DNA of 64,000 bases from Rhodanobacter lindaniclasticus (GCF_004799035.1 NZ_MWIO01000014.1:1-64000), one strand, 5' to 3'; numbered from the stretch's first letter, positions 54,224 through 63,864 are shown. The notes: a model not told the origin generated them from the letters alone. Program-made: numbers and translations.

Positions 54224-54952
54224 ATGTCTTCATCCTCACGTCGAACCCGATGGCGCAAGCTGCTTCGCTGGCTGGGTATCCTCGCCCTGGCCTGGCTGGG
54301 ATCGACCTGGCTGGCGGTGCTGATCCTGCGCTTCGTGCCGCCGCTGACCTCGGCGGTGATGGTCGAGCGCCAGCTCGGCGCGTGGCTGCACGGAGAGAAG
54401 AACTTCCGCCTGCGCCAGCACTGGGTACCGTGGAAGCGGGTCTCGTCCTGGGTGCCGCTGGCGATGGTGGCCGGCGAGGACCAGAAGTTTCCCTACCACC
54501 ACGGTTTCGATTTCGACTCCATCAACCAGGCGATCGACGCAGCCGACGACGGCAAGCGCCTGCGCGGCGCCAGCACGATCAGCCAGCAGACTGCCAAGAA
54601 CCTGTTCCTGTGGAACGGCCGCAGCTTCGTGCGCAAGGGACTGGAGGCCTATTTCACCGTGCTGATCGAGCTGACCTGGCCGAAGCGGCGCATCCTCGAG
54701 GTGTACATGAACATCGCCGAGCTGGGCAACGGCATCTACGGCGTGGGCGCCGCCAGCGAAGCGTACTTCCACACCACGCCGGCGAACCTGGGGCCGGCCC
54801 AGGCCGCGCGCCTCGCCGCGGTGCTGCCCAGCCCGCGCCGGCTGCACGTCGACCGCCCCAGCGCCTACGTGCAGCGCCGCACCGCATGGATCGAGCAGCA
54901 GATGCAGCAACTGGGCGGCCCGGGCTACCTCGATGTGCCGTCGCCGAAATAG
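54224..54952 (+). CDS. mtgA: Monofunctional peptidoglycan glycosyltransferase
   Basis: A 242-residue GT51 enzyme that polymerises lipid II into glycan strands. One N-terminal membrane helix (about 17-37), the catalytic Glu85 motif (AGEDQKFPYHHGFD) and GASTISQQTAKNLFLW follow. No transpeptidase domain, as in E. coli MtgA (242 residues). A -10-like TATACT is 12 bases before the start. Monocistronic. Confidence 0.95.
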   Translation: MSSSSRRTRWRKLLRWLGILALAWLGSTWLAVLILRFVPPLTSAVMVERQLGAWLHGEKNFRLRQHWVPWKRVSSWVPLAMVAGEDQKFPYHHGFDFDSINQAIDAADDGKRLRGASTISQQTAKNLFLWNGRSFVRKGLEAYFTVLIELTWPKRRILEVYMNIAELGNGIYGVGAASEAYFHTTPANLGPAQAARLAAVLPSPRRLHVDRPSAYVQRRTAWIEQQMQQLGGPGYLDVPSPK

Positions 54953-55037
54953 GCGGCGCCACCCGTCACTACACGCCAACGCCTCCGCGCGATAGACTCG
55001 AACCGGACAACCGACGGCCACCGCCAGGAGACCCGAG

Positions 55038-55466
55038 ATGAGTCAAGTCAAGCACCTGCTGCAAGCCAAGGGCAGCACCATCTTCAGCGTGGCACCCGAT
55101 GCTCCCGTGCTGGAGGCGATCAAGCGAATGGCCGAACACCGCATCGGCGCGCTGCTGGTGCTGGCGAACGGCGAGCTGGTCGGCGTGGTCTCCGAGCGCG
55201 ATTACGCGCGCAAGGTGATCCTGCAGGGCAAATCCTCCTCGCAGACCGCCGTGTCGGACATCATGTCCGGCACGCCGATCACGGTCGGCCCGGATACCGA
55301 CGTGTTCGACTGCATGCGCTTGTGCACCGACAGCCGTATCCGCCACCTGCCGGTGGTCGAGGACGGCAAGCTGGTCGGCGTGATCTCGATCGGCGACCTG
55401 GTCAAGGCGGTGATCGACGCCCAGGCCGAGCAGATCGAGCACCTGCAGCGTTACATCACGAGTTGA
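55038..55466 (+). CDS. CBS-pair protein
   Basis: A 142-residue soluble protein with two CBS motifs (about 8-60 and 75-130), for example HRIGALLVLANGELVGVVSERDY and SRIRHLPVVEDGKLVGVISIGDL. Such stand-alone CBS pairs bind adenine nucleotides; the target is unknown. It follows mtgA by 85 bases and is convergent with the nucleotide-transporter-like gene. Confidence 0.9.
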   Translation: MSQVKHLLQAKGSTIFSVAPDAPVLEAIKRMAEHRIGALLVLANGELVGVVSERDYARKVILQGKSSSQTAVSDIMSGTPITVGPDTDVFDCMRLCTDSRIRHLPVVEDGKLVGVISIGDLVKAVIDAQAEQIEHLQRYITS

Positions 55467-55485
55467 GATTCGGGAAAGCACCGAC

Positions 55486-56829
55486 TCAAGCCAGTGCTTT
55501 CACCTCTCCGTCCGCGGACGCGTGTTCGTCCGGCGCCAGATCCGGCGACCAGCCGGCACGCCTGGCCACCACCGCCGCCAGCGTGGCGACGCCGACGCCG
55601 GCCAGAGCCAGGCCGCTGACGCCCCAGCCCAGCATGCGCAAGCCGCTCACCGCGCTGGTCACCACCACGTCACCGAAGCGCCACACCGCCGTCTCGACGA
55701 AGTTCTTGCCCTTGTAGCGCGTCTCGCGCGGCACACGCGTATACAACGCATCCACCGCGGGCTTGGTCATGCCATAGGCGAAACCGCGCGTGATCACCTG
55801 CATCAGCCCCAGCACGGGCATGCCATAACCGAACACGGCCAGCTCGCCGCCGCCGACGAGTGCCACCGCGCCCAGAAGCGCCACATTCACCAGGGCGGGC
55901 AGCAGCAGGCCCCAGCCCGCGCCATGGCGAATCAACAGCCAGCGGGTCAAGCTCAGTTGCATGACCGCACCGAACAAGTTCGTGGCCAGGTCGAGGTTGC
56001 TGTAGAACGCCGTGCGCGCCACCGCGTCGACGAAATGCGCCTTGGCGTAGTCGGCCATCAGCGCATAGACCAGCGTGCCGATGCCATCGCCGAACAACAT
56101 CAGCAAGGCCATGTAACGCAGGAACGGACGCGACCACAACTCCTTGAGCCCGGCCCACAACGAACCGCCGATCGCTGCCTCACCAGCGCTGCCCAACCGC
56201 TGATCGTGTTGCGCGGAAAGCCGCAGCAAAAACGCCAGCGAAAGAGCCAGCGCGCACGCGGAAACCACCAACAACGGCGCTACCCCGATCAGCCTTACCA
56301 GCAGCTTGGTCAACAGCGGACCGAAGATCGCACCAGCCATGCCACCCAAGGCGATCAGCGAAAACACCCGCCGTGCCTGGCCGCTGGAGAAGATGTCGGC
56401 CATGAAGCTCCAGAACAGCGACACGACGAACAGGTTGAACACGCTGGCCCAGACGAAGAACACCACGCCCAGCTCGCGCGCCCCGATGCGATCCTGCGCC
56501 ATGAACGCCGGCACGAACGCGAGCAGGCACAAGATGAAAAAGCTGTAGCTCCAGCCCAGCAATTGCCTGCGCGGGAAGCGCGCCACCAGCATGCCAAACA
56601 CCGGCGTCAGCAGCAGCATCACCACGAACACCGCACCGTAGAACAGCGGCAGCGACTGCGAGCCGACCGCACCGCTCAGCTGGCCCATGACCGGCCGGAT
56701 GATGTAATACGACGTCATCACGAAGAAGAACGCCAGCGCGGACAGCAGCGGCGCGGCAGCTTGTTCCTCAACGGCTTGGCGGGGCAAACTCACGGGCACA
56801 TCCGGCGTGGGGCGCGGCAAGCCTAGCAT
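55486..56829 (-). CDS. MFS protein related to nucleotide exchange transporters
   Basis: A 447-residue membrane protein with about twelve helices. SYYIIRPVMGQLSGAVG near the start is the kind of segment seen in the ATP:ADP/NTP antiporter (Npt-like) group, in free-living bacteria of unknown substrate. The nominal ATG at 56829 may not be the true start; GTG codons lie just downstream. It is divergent from the GMC oxidoreductase with a very short gap. Confidence 0.75.
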   Translation of the reverse strand: MLGLPRPTPDVPVSLPRQAVEEQAAAPLLSALAFFFVMTSYYIIRPVMGQLSGAVGSQSLPLFYGAVFVVMLLLTPVFGMLVARFPRRQLLGWSYSFFILCLLAFVPAFMAQDRIGARELGVVFFVWASVFNLFVVSLFWSFMADIFSSGQARRVFSLIALGGMAGAIFGPLLTKLLVRLIGVAPLLVVSACALALSLAFLLRLSAQHDQRLGSAGEAAIGGSLWAGLKELWSRPFLRYMALLMLFGDGIGTLVYALMADYAKAHFVDAVARTAFYSNLDLATNLFGAVMQLSLTRWLLIRHGAGWGLLLPALVNVALLGAVALVGGGELAVFGYGMPVLGLMQVITRGFAYGMTKPAVDALYTRVPRETRYKGKNFVETAVWRFGDVVVTSAVSGLRMLGWGVSGLALAGVGVATLAAVVARRAGWSPDLAPDEHASADGEVKALA

Positions 56830-56866
56830 GCGATCGCGCCTCGTCAGGCTGGCGCAGGGGGAAGAC

Positions 56867-58459
56867 TTGGACCATTACGACTTCATCATCGTCGGCGCCG
56901 GTTCGGCCGGTTGCGTGCTGGCCAACCGGCTCAGCGCCGCCCCGGGCAGGCGCGTGCTGCTGCTGGAAGCCGGGCCGACGGACTGGCACCCGCTGGTCCA
57001 CATGCCGGCGGGCATCGCCCGGCTGGCCAACAACCGCGCATTGAACTGGAACTACCGCACCGAGCCGGAGCCCGCGCTCAACCAGCGCCGCTTGTGGTGG
57101 CCGCGCGGCAAGACCCTGGGCGGTTCCAGTTCGATCAATGCGATGTGCTACATCCGCGGCACGGCGGCCGACTACGACGGCTGGGCCGAGGCCAGTGGCG
57201 ATCTGCGCTGGTCGTGGCGCGAGGTGTTGCCCTGGTTCCTGCGCAGCGAGGACAACAGCCGCGGCGCCAGCGCACTGCACGGCAGCGGCGGCCCGCTGGG
57301 GGTGTCCGACCTGCGCCACCGCAACGAGTTGTCCATCGCGCTGGTCGACGCGGCGGGCAGCGCCGGCTACCCGCGCAACGACGACTTCAACGGCGAGCAG
57401 CAGGCCGGCTTCGGCCTGTACCAGGTGACCCAGCGCGACGGCGCGCGCTGCTCGAGTGCGGCGGCATTCCTGAAACCGGTGCGCCGGCGGGCGAACCTGC
57501 ACGTGCGCACCGGCGTGCTGGTCGAGCGCGTGCTGCTGGACCACGGACGTGCGGTCGGCGTCCAACTCCGCCAGGGCCATCGCGAAGCCGAGCGGATCGA
57601 AGCCGGCGAGGTGATCCTGGCCGCCGGCGCGATCAACACGCCGCAGTTGCTGATGCTGTCCGGCATCGGCCCGGCCGATCACCTGCGCGAGCACGACATC
57701 ACCGTGCTGGCCGACCTGCCCGAGGTCGGCGCCAACCTGCAGGACCACCTGGACATCTGCACCCTGGACGACAATCCCGGCAAGCTCAGCTACGACCACC
57801 TCAACGAACTGTCCGCCGGCTGGCGCTGGCTGCGTCATCGTGACGGCCCGGGCAGCTCCAACGTGGCCGAGGCCGGCGGCTTCGTGCGCAGCCGCTTCGC
57901 CACCGACGCGCGTTGCGACCTGCAGTTCCATTTCGTGCCCGCACTGCTCGACGATCACGGCCGCCACCGCCTGCCCGGCTACGGCTACACGCTGCACGCG
58001 TGCTACCTGCACCCGCGCAGCCGCGGCCGGCTGCGGCTGCACTCGGCCGATCCCGCACAGCCGATCGCGATCCACGCCGGCTACCTCAGCGACGCGGAAG
58101 GCCACGACCTGAAGATGATGGTCGAGGCGGCGCGGCTGTCGCGCGAGATCCTCGACCAGCCGGCGTTCGCACCGCACCGCGGCGAGCCGGTGTTCCCCGA
58201 GCGGCGCATCCACACCGATGCGGAATACGTCGACTTCATCCAGCGCAAGGCCGAAACCATCTACCACCCGGTCGGCACCTGCCGCATGGGCAAGGATGAT
58301 CGCGCGGTGGTCGACAGCGAACTGCGCGTGCGCGGCGCAAGCGGCCTGCGCGTGGTCGACGCCTCGGTGATGCCCTCCCTGCCGACCGGCAACACCAACG
58401 CACCCACGATCATGATCGCCGAACGCGCCAGCGCGCTGATCCTCCGCGAAACACTGTAG
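56867..58459 (+). CDS. GMC-family oxidoreductase (choline dehydrogenase-like)
   Basis: A 530-residue FAD enzyme. The N-terminal dinucleotide motif is DFIIVGAGSAGCVLANRL, the FAD loop GKTLGGSSSINAM, and the C-terminal catalytic region YHPVGTCRMG. It oxidises an alcohol; choline is only one candidate. TTG at 56867 is preferred (AGGGGGA upstream, MDHYDF start); ATG 56828 in frame would overlap the divergent gene. The TAG stop falls in a REP repeat. Confidence 0.9.
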   Translation: MDHYDFIIVGAGSAGCVLANRLSAAPGRRVLLLEAGPTDWHPLVHMPAGIARLANNRALNWNYRTEPEPALNQRRLWWPRGKTLGGSSSINAMCYIRGTAADYDGWAEASGDLRWSWREVLPWFLRSEDNSRGASALHGSGGPLGVSDLRHRNELSIALVDAAGSAGYPRNDDFNGEQQAGFGLYQVTQRDGARCSSAAAFLKPVRRRANLHVRTGVLVERVLLDHGRAVGVQLRQGHREAERIEAGEVILAAGAINTPQLLMLSGIGPADHLREHDITVLADLPEVGANLQDHLDICTLDDNPGKLSYDHLNELSAGWRWLRHRDGPGSSNVAEAGGFVRSRFATDARCDLQFHFVPALLDDHGRHRLPGYGYTLHACYLHPRSRGRLRLHSADPAQPIAIHAGYLSDAEGHDLKMMVEAARLSREILDQPAFAPHRGEPVFPERRIHTDAEYVDFIQRKAETIYHPVGTCRMGKDDRAVVDSELRVRGASGLRVVDASVMPSLPTGNTNAPTIMIAERASALILRETL

Positions 58460-58528
58460 GAGCGCACTTGTGCGCGATGCTTTCCGTCACGTGGCGAAGG
58501 GCATCGCGCACAAGTTCGTTCCTACAAA
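58456..58528. repeat. REP doublet supplying both convergent stop codons
   Basis: GTAGGAGCGCACTTGTGCGC (58456-58475) is mirrored by the CGCGCACAAG..CCTAC arm ending near 58525. The TAG of the GMC gene (58457-58459) and that of the M48 gene (58522-58524, minus) lie in the two outer ends. Confidence 0.85.
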
Positions 58529-60411
58529 GCCAGCGGGCAATGCAGGCTGGCGCAGATCACCCGCAGCAGTTCCGCCTCCTCCACGCTGACCTGGCCGTCG
58601 GCGTGGACTGCACGCAGCAAGGCCTGGATCACCAACTCCTTGGCCATCGGGCTCAGGCCGTCCAGATCATCCAGCGCGCGCTCGAACGACGCCTGCCAGG
58701 CCATCGGTGGCGGCACCCACTCGATCGCCTCGCCGGGGAACGCCTGCTGCATCGCGAACAGCCAGGCGCGCCTTGCGCCTGCCTCGTCCGAGCAGCCGGC
58801 TGCGGCGACAACGGTGCACACCAGGATCACGCTGTCACGCGCGGCCGGCAATTTCTTCACGCCATCGACCGGCGCGCTGCGCGGCTCGCGCGCCTCACTC
58901 AGCTGAATGCGCAGCAGCCGCGCCAGGCAGTACTCGTTGATGTCGACCCGGCCATCCGCCCTGACCAGATTTTCGAGCGTGCGCACCAAGGTCTGCTGGC
59001 GTCCTTCGGGCAGTTGCCTGAGCGCAGGAAACGCCAGCGAAACCAGCGGCAGGCGCGCGATCGGCGTCAGCGCAGCCACGGCGGAAGCCTGTGCCAGCAC
59101 GGCACGCTGCACGTCATCGCCAAACGCATCGGCGACGATCCGGCGCTGCGCGGGCTGCAACTCGGCCGCGGGTGACAGCGCCAGCGCCAGCATCACCGTC
59201 AGCGCGGATTCCGGCTGCTGCACGGCATCGTTCAAACTCGCAGGCATCGCCTGCTGCACGGCCGCGGCACGCTGGAATGCCGGAGCCGCCGCCACGCCGC
59301 CAGCCAGCACGCCGGTCAACACCGGCGGCAACGACAACCCCGGCACGCCCGAGGTGGCGCCCGGCGTGCTTGCCGGCGCCGGCTTCTGCGGCGGCGACGC
59401 GGCCACGCGCTGCAGCTCCGCCGCCGTGCGCGCCAGATCGGCCTGCGTGAAGCCAGGCTCCAGCGCGCGGATGCGTTCGAGCAAGGGGGGATGGGTGGCA
59501 AACAGCGCGTTGAAACTGCCGCCCTCGCCGAACAGCATGTGCGCCACTTCCTGCTTGTTGGCCGCCTGCAATTGCGATCCCTCGCTCAAGATCGCGATCT
59601 TCTTCAGCGCGCCGGCGATGCCGTCGGTCTGGCGGGTGAACTGCACCGCCGACGCATCGGCCAGCGATTCGCGCGAACGGGCCACCGCCGCCTGGATCAG
59701 TCGCCCGAAGAAATAGCCGACGTAGCCGACCACGATCAGCGCCAGCCCGATCATCCACACCTGGCCGCTGCCCCGACGATTGCTGCGGCCGCCGCCGAAC
59801 CAGATCACCCGCCGCCCCACCACGGCCAGCACCAGGATGCCGAACAGCAAACCCATCAGGCGGATGTTCAGCCGCATGTCGCCATTGAGCACGTGGCTGA
59901 ACTCGTGCGCGATCACGCCCTGCAGTTCGTCACGCGTCAGGTTGTCCAGGCAACCCCGGGTCACGCACACGGCCGCATCGGAAGCCGAGTACCCGGCGGC
60001 GAAGGCGTTGATGCCCGGCTCGTCGGCCATCAGGTAGATGTCCGGTACCGGTACGCCGGCGGCGATGGCCACTTCCTCGATCACATTGCGCAGCCGGCGC
60101 AACGCGGGATCACGCGTGTCCGGCGGCACCACCGTCGCCCCCATGCTCTCGGCCACGCTCTTGCCGCCGCCCGACAGGCTCATGATGCGGAACAGCGAGC
60201 TGAGCCCGATGCCGGCCAGCACGATCACGCTGCTGCCCAGCAGCAGCTTCAGGTTGGACGCAGGCGGCTCACCGGGCGCCGGATGCTGGCCCAGCGCGAA
60301 CCAGACCACCGCGTCGATTGCCGCCACGATGGCGATCACCGCCAGCACGAACAGGATCACCAACCGCCGGCTGCTGCCGCGCACGCGCGCCTGTTGGGCG
60401 AAGAAATCCAT
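58522..60411 (-). CDS. M48 metallopeptidase with C-terminal TerB-like region
   Basis: A 629-residue protein. Two N-terminal helices (about 18-75), a peptidase core with zinc motif HEFSH (169-173) and downstream ESLAD, then two further helices (about 185-245). A Pro/Ala-rich linker (about 340-385) leads to a helical C-terminal part (about 390-629) with RTLENLVRADGRVDINEYCL and LRAVHADGQVSVEEAELL, resembling TerB. LemA lies 50 bases upstream on the same strand, a common pairing. Likely an inner-membrane quality-control protease of HtpX type, with an added regulatory module. Confidence 0.88.
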   Translation of the reverse strand: MDFFAQQARVRGSSRRLVILFVLAVIAIVAAIDAVVWFALGQHPAPGEPPASNLKLLLGSSVIVLAGIGLSSLFRIMSLSGGGKSVAESMGATVVPPDTRDPALRRLRNVIEEVAIAAGVPVPDIYLMADEPGINAFAAGYSASDAAVCVTRGCLDNLTRDELQGVIAHEFSHVLNGDMRLNIRLMGLLFGILVLAVVGRRVIWFGGGRSNRRGSGQVWMIGLALIVVGYVGYFFGRLIQAAVARSRESLADASAVQFTRQTDGIAGALKKIAILSEGSQLQAANKQEVAHMLFGEGGSFNALFATHPPLLERIRALEPGFTQADLARTAAELQRVAASPPQKPAPASTPGATSGVPGLSLPPVLTGVLAGGVAAAPAFQRAAAVQQAMPASLNDAVQQPESALTVMLALALSPAAELQPAQRRIVADAFGDDVQRAVLAQASAVAALTPIARLPLVSLAFPALRQLPEGRQQTLVRTLENLVRADGRVDINEYCLARLLRIQLSEAREPRSAPVDGVKKLPAARDSVILVCTVVAAAGCSDEAGARRAWLFAMQQAFPGEAIEWVPPPMAWQASFERALDDLDGLSPMAKELVIQALLRAVHADGQVSVEEAELLRVICASLHCPLAL

Positions 60412-60461
60412 GGAGGCTCCGACGGACGGTCAGCGGCGTCGCGGCCGCGACACCGCGACGA

Positions 60462-61049
60462 TCAGCTGAACGAGACCTTCGGCACTTCGCGCACGGCGGG
60501 ATCTTCGATCTTCAGCGGCTCGGCGGCGGCAAACCCGAAGCTGTTGGCCACGAACGACGCGGGGAACACCTCGCGCTTGTTGTTGTAGGTCAGCACCGAA
60601 TCGTTGTACGCCTGCCGCGCAAACGCCACGCGGTTCTCGGTCGAGGTGAGCTCTTCGGAGAGCTGCATCATCGTTTGGTTGGCCTTCAGGTCCGGATAGG
60701 CCTCCTGCAGCGCGAAAAGATGGCCCAGGGTCTGGGTCAGCGCATTCTCGCTGCTGGCCAGTTGCTGCATCGCCGCCGGATCGCCGGGATTGGCCTTGGC
60801 GCCGGCCAGACCGCTGACGGCCGCATTGCGCGCCTGCACCACCGCCTCGAGCGTGCCGCGCTCATGCGCGAGGTAGCCCTTCGCGGTCTCGACCAGGTTC
60901 GGGATCAGGTCATGCCGGCGCGTCAGTTGCACGTCGATCTGCGCGAAAGCGTTCTTGTAGCTGTTGCGAGAGGTAACCAGTCCGTTGTAGATCGCCACGA
61001 AGTACAAGACAATCAGGACGACAACAACCAGAAAAATGATCAGGCCCAT
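60462..61049 (-). CDS. LemA-family protein
   Basis: A 195-residue protein with one N-terminal helix (about 1-25) and the LemA core: YNGLVTSRNSYKNAFAQIDV, QLTRRHDLIPNLVETAKGY, and LQEAYPDLKAN. Function is unsettled. The start at 61049 has a GGAG about 10 bases upstream. It is upstream of the M48 gene, so the two are likely one operon. Divergent from the beta-lactamase-family gene with 55 bases between starts. Confidence 0.92.
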   Translation of the reverse strand: MGLIIFLVVVVLIVLYFVAIYNGLVTSRNSYKNAFAQIDVQLTRRHDLIPNLVETAKGYLAHERGTLEAVVQARNAAVSGLAGAKANPGDPAAMQQLASSENALTQTLGHLFALQEAYPDLKANQTMMQLSEELTSTENRVAFARQAYNDSVLTYNNKREVFPASFVANSFGFAAAEPLKIEDPAVREVPKVSFS

Positions 61050-61104
61050 CGACAAGTTCTCCACCCAGAGGCGTATCCCCACGCCGGAACACAGCCAGAA
61101 TACC

Positions 61105-62388
61105 ATGCCGTTTCGCAAGATCTTTCTCGTGATCGCCGGCGGCCTCGGCCTGTCCTGCGCGATCTTCTGCAACCCGCTCGCCGCCACGCCCGCCACCGCA
61201 CTGCCGCCATCGGCGGGCCCGACGACGCTGCCACCGGCACGCATCCAGAAAACCCTGGACGACTACAAGCGCTGGCTCAACCTGCTGGGCGAGCGCGACG
61301 CCGTCGCCGGCCTGGCCACCGCCGTGGTGGTCGGCGACAAGGTGGTGTTCGAAGGCACCGTCGGCTACGCCGATGTCGCCACGCGCGAACCGGTGACGCC
61401 GACCACGGTGTTTCGCCTGGCCTCGCTGTCCAAGGCATTCGCCACCGCCATCACCGGCCTGCTGGTGGACGACGGCAAGCTCGACTGGGATACCCGCCTG
61501 ATCGACGTGCTGCCCTACTTCAAGCTCAAGAACATGCAGGAAGCCGACCAGGCCACGGTCAGCGACATTCTCGGGCAGAAGATCGGCCTGCCGCGCAACA
61601 CCTTCGACAACATGCTCGAGGGCGACATTCCGTACCAGGAACTGGTGCGCAAGCTGGACGAGGTCGACATGACCTGCGGCGTCGGCCAGTGCTACGGCTA
61701 CCAGAACGTCGCCTTCAGCATGATCGGCGACGTGGTGCTCGCGCGTACCGGCGACTTTTTCTACCACCTGGTCGACAAGCGCCTGTTCTACCCGCTGGGC
61801 ATGACCACCGCCACCTATGGCCGCGCCGGGCTGGAATCGAGCAAGAGCTGGGCGCGTCCGCATCACGCCTCGAGACATGGCTGGGTTCCGTTCGAGCCGA
61901 ATGAAACCTACTACCGCGTGGCGCCGGCGGCGGGCGTCAATGCCAGCCTGCGCGACATGGAGAAGTGGCTGATCGCGCAAATGGGAGACCGCCCGGACGT
62001 GCTGTCCAGCGCCCTGCTCAACAAGCTGCACGCATCCGGTGTCAGCACACCCAGCGAACTGCGCTCCACTGCATGGCGTCGCGCGCGACTGACCGATGCC
62101 CACTACGCGCTGGGCTGGCGCGTCTACCGCTACGCGGGCGAAACCCTGATCTATCACGCCGGTGCGGTAGCCGGCTACCGCACCATGATCGGCTTCTTTC
62201 CGAAGTACAACGTGGGCGTGGTCACCCTGTGGAACTCCACAGGCCCGACGCCGAGCGGCCTGATGCCGATGGTGTTCGACGACCTGCTCGGCCTGCCGCA
62301 CGTCGACTGGGCGCAGATCGAAAGCGCGCCGAAGAAGCCGGTGTCGCGCAAGAAGGTCCGCAAGGCGCGCCCGGCGCGACGTCGCTGA
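61105..62388 (+). CDS. Serine beta-lactamase family hydrolase (class C-like)
   Basis: A 427-residue exported enzyme. Signal peptide about 1-28. Ser107-x-x-Lys110 (ASLSK), Tyr199-x-Asn201 (YQN) and a later YHAG motif (HxG in place of KTG) give the penicillin-binding-protein/esterase type of active site. Such proteins can be esterases, peptidases or lactamases; resistance cannot be inferred. The C-terminus is very basic (SRKKVRKARPARRR). It is monocistronic. Confidence 0.88.
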   Translation: MPFRKIFLVIAGGLGLSCAIFCNPLAATPATALPPSAGPTTLPPARIQKTLDDYKRWLNLLGERDAVAGLATAVVVGDKVVFEGTVGYADVATREPVTPTTVFRLASLSKAFATAITGLLVDDGKLDWDTRLIDVLPYFKLKNMQEADQATVSDILGQKIGLPRNTFDNMLEGDIPYQELVRKLDEVDMTCGVGQCYGYQNVAFSMIGDVVLARTGDFFYHLVDKRLFYPLGMTTATYGRAGLESSKSWARPHHASRHGWVPFEPNETYYRVAPAAGVNASLRDMEKWLIAQMGDRPDVLSSALLNKLHASGVSTPSELRSTAWRRARLTDAHYALGWRVYRYAGETLIYHAGAVAGYRTMIGFFPKYNVGVVTLWNSTGPTPSGLMPMVFDDLLGLPHVDWAQIESAPKKPVSRKKVRKARPARRR

Positions 62389-62549
62389 CGCCGATCCCGC
62401 GCGGCAAGCGAGCCGATGGCCCATGCATCTGGCCGGCACCATATGCCCGCGCAACCGGGCGACGGACGATCCCTCACGGCCGACGCGAGGATCATCCTGC
62501 CGCTTGATGGCCACGCCCTGCCTGTCGGCACGCCACCCCGGGCAGCAGA

Positions 62550-62575
62550 ACGGCGCGTGCCGCAGCACGCGCCGT
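62550..62575 (-). terminator. Terminator hairpin after the TonB-like gene
   Basis: ACGGCGCGTGC and GCACGCGCCGT pair perfectly over 11 bp with loop CGCA (minus-strand loop TGCG), 28 bases after the stop. Clear hairpin, weak U-tract. The gap 62389-62549 has no gene. Confidence 0.7.
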
Positions 62576-62603
62576 CCGGTTCACGCGACAGCCGGGTCGC
62601 GCG

Positions 62604-63617
62604 TCAGAACTTGAACTCGATCCGCTGTTGCCGCGCACTGACCACGGGCACGCCATTGCGCACCGCCGGCTTGAACTCATAATTCTCGACCGCCTCGATC
62701 GCGGCGCGATCGAAGATGCGGCGCGGCTGCGCATCGACCACCCGGACGTTGACGGGCTTGCCGTCGGTACCCACGGTGAACGAAACCACCACCCAACCCT
62801 CCTGGCGCGAACGCACGGCGGCGGGCGGGTAGTGCGGTGCGGCCGCCTTGACCAGAACGGCATCGGCCGTCGGTCCGACCGGCGCGGGCGCGGCGACAGC
62901 GGAGGCATTGCCGCCCGGCTGGGCGGCATTCTGCGCACCGGCCTGCGCCGACTGCGTCGGCTGTTGCTGTGCCGCCTGGGCTGCCTGCTGCTGTGCGAGC
63001 TGATCGGCGGCGGCCTTGTCGGCGGCGGCCTTCTGCGCCGCCAGCGCGGCAGCCTTCTGCTGATCCAGCGCTTGCTGCTGTTGCTGATCCAGCGTCTTGC
63101 GCTGGGCGTCGAGCTTGGAGCGCAGGATGGTCAGCGTGAAGTTGGTCGGATCGGCCTTGGAGAGCAGATCGATCTCGCGCTGCGCTTCGCCGAAGTCGCG
63201 CGAGTTGATCGCCTGCTCGGCCTGGTTGGCCGCGAACGGGAAGGTCTCGCGCAGCGCATCGGAGGCCACCTTGTTGCCCGGGTCCTTCTCCAGCACACGC
63301 AGGTAGAACTCGAATGCGTTGTTGCCGGCCGGCGCCAGATAACGCTGCTGGCCCATGGCCGAACGCGCTTCATCCACCAGCTGGTTGATGTCCATCCCCG
63401 CCACGTTGACCGGCGGCGGCGTCGCCCGCGTCACTGCGGTGACCGGCGTCGACGGATGCCCGCCCGAATCGGCCAGCATCAGTTCCTGATGCGGCTTGAG
63501 GATGAGAAACCACGCGCCGATGGCCAGCAGCACAAAGACGGCAATGATCGCGATGTAGGTCGGCCGGACGGCCCCACGCGCGCGCCGGCGCGTCTGAAGT
63601 GAATATCGGGTATCCAT
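62604..63617 (-). CDS. TonB-family energy-transducer-like protein
   Basis: A 337-residue inner-membrane protein. One helix at about 19-40 and a short proline stretch are followed by a helical part with repeat-like AQREIDLLSKADPTNFTLT (TPR-like), a Gln/Ala-rich coiled segment (about 175-230), and a C-terminal TonB domain at about 255-337 (PHYPPAAVRSRQEGWVVVSF, then FDRAAIEAVENYEFKPA). No ExbB/ExbD genes adjoin it. The helical insert makes it atypical of TonB proper. Its role in transport versus envelope sensing is open. Confidence 0.85.
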   Translation of the reverse strand: MDTRYSLQTRRRARGAVRPTYIAIIAVFVLLAIGAWFLILKPHQELMLADSGGHPSTPVTAVTRATPPPVNVAGMDINQLVDEARSAMGQQRYLAPAGNNAFEFYLRVLEKDPGNKVASDALRETFPFAANQAEQAINSRDFGEAQREIDLLSKADPTNFTLTILRSKLDAQRKTLDQQQQQALDQQKAAALAAQKAAADKAAADQLAQQQAAQAAQQQPTQSAQAGAQNAAQPGGNASAVAAPAPVGPTADAVLVKAAAPHYPPAAVRSRQEGWVVVSFTVGTDGKPVNVRVVDAQPRRIFDRAAIEAVENYEFKPAVRNGVPVVSARQQRIEFKF

Positions 63618-63828
63618 GGTCTCTCACTGAGTGTCGACAGATACCCGCGCTTTTTCCCCCTGTAGGAGCGGCGATCCCCCGGATACGCCGCGGCGCGGAT
63701 GTGCAGAAGGTAACTCCAATGGCGCAGCACGGCAATGCCGCGTCCCCGGGCGGGCGCGCGTCGGCGCGGCGAAGATGGCAGGGGCGGCGACACGGTCACC
63801 CGCCTCATTGCGTACCCCGGAAATGAAG

Positions 63829-63849
63829 CGTCCCGGCCTGGCCGGGACG
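63829..63849. terminator. Hairpin 1 between the TonB-like and lysine-rich genes
   Basis: CGTCCCGG and CCGGGACG form an 8-bp stem with a 5-base loop. No U-run. Confidence 0.45.
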
Positions 63850-63864
63850 AACTTTCTCGAAGTG

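Noticed and set aside
61105-62388. Antibiotic-resistance beta-lactamase
   Set aside because: SxxK and YxN are present, but the third motif is HxG and the family includes many esterases and peptidases; resistance cannot be claimed.
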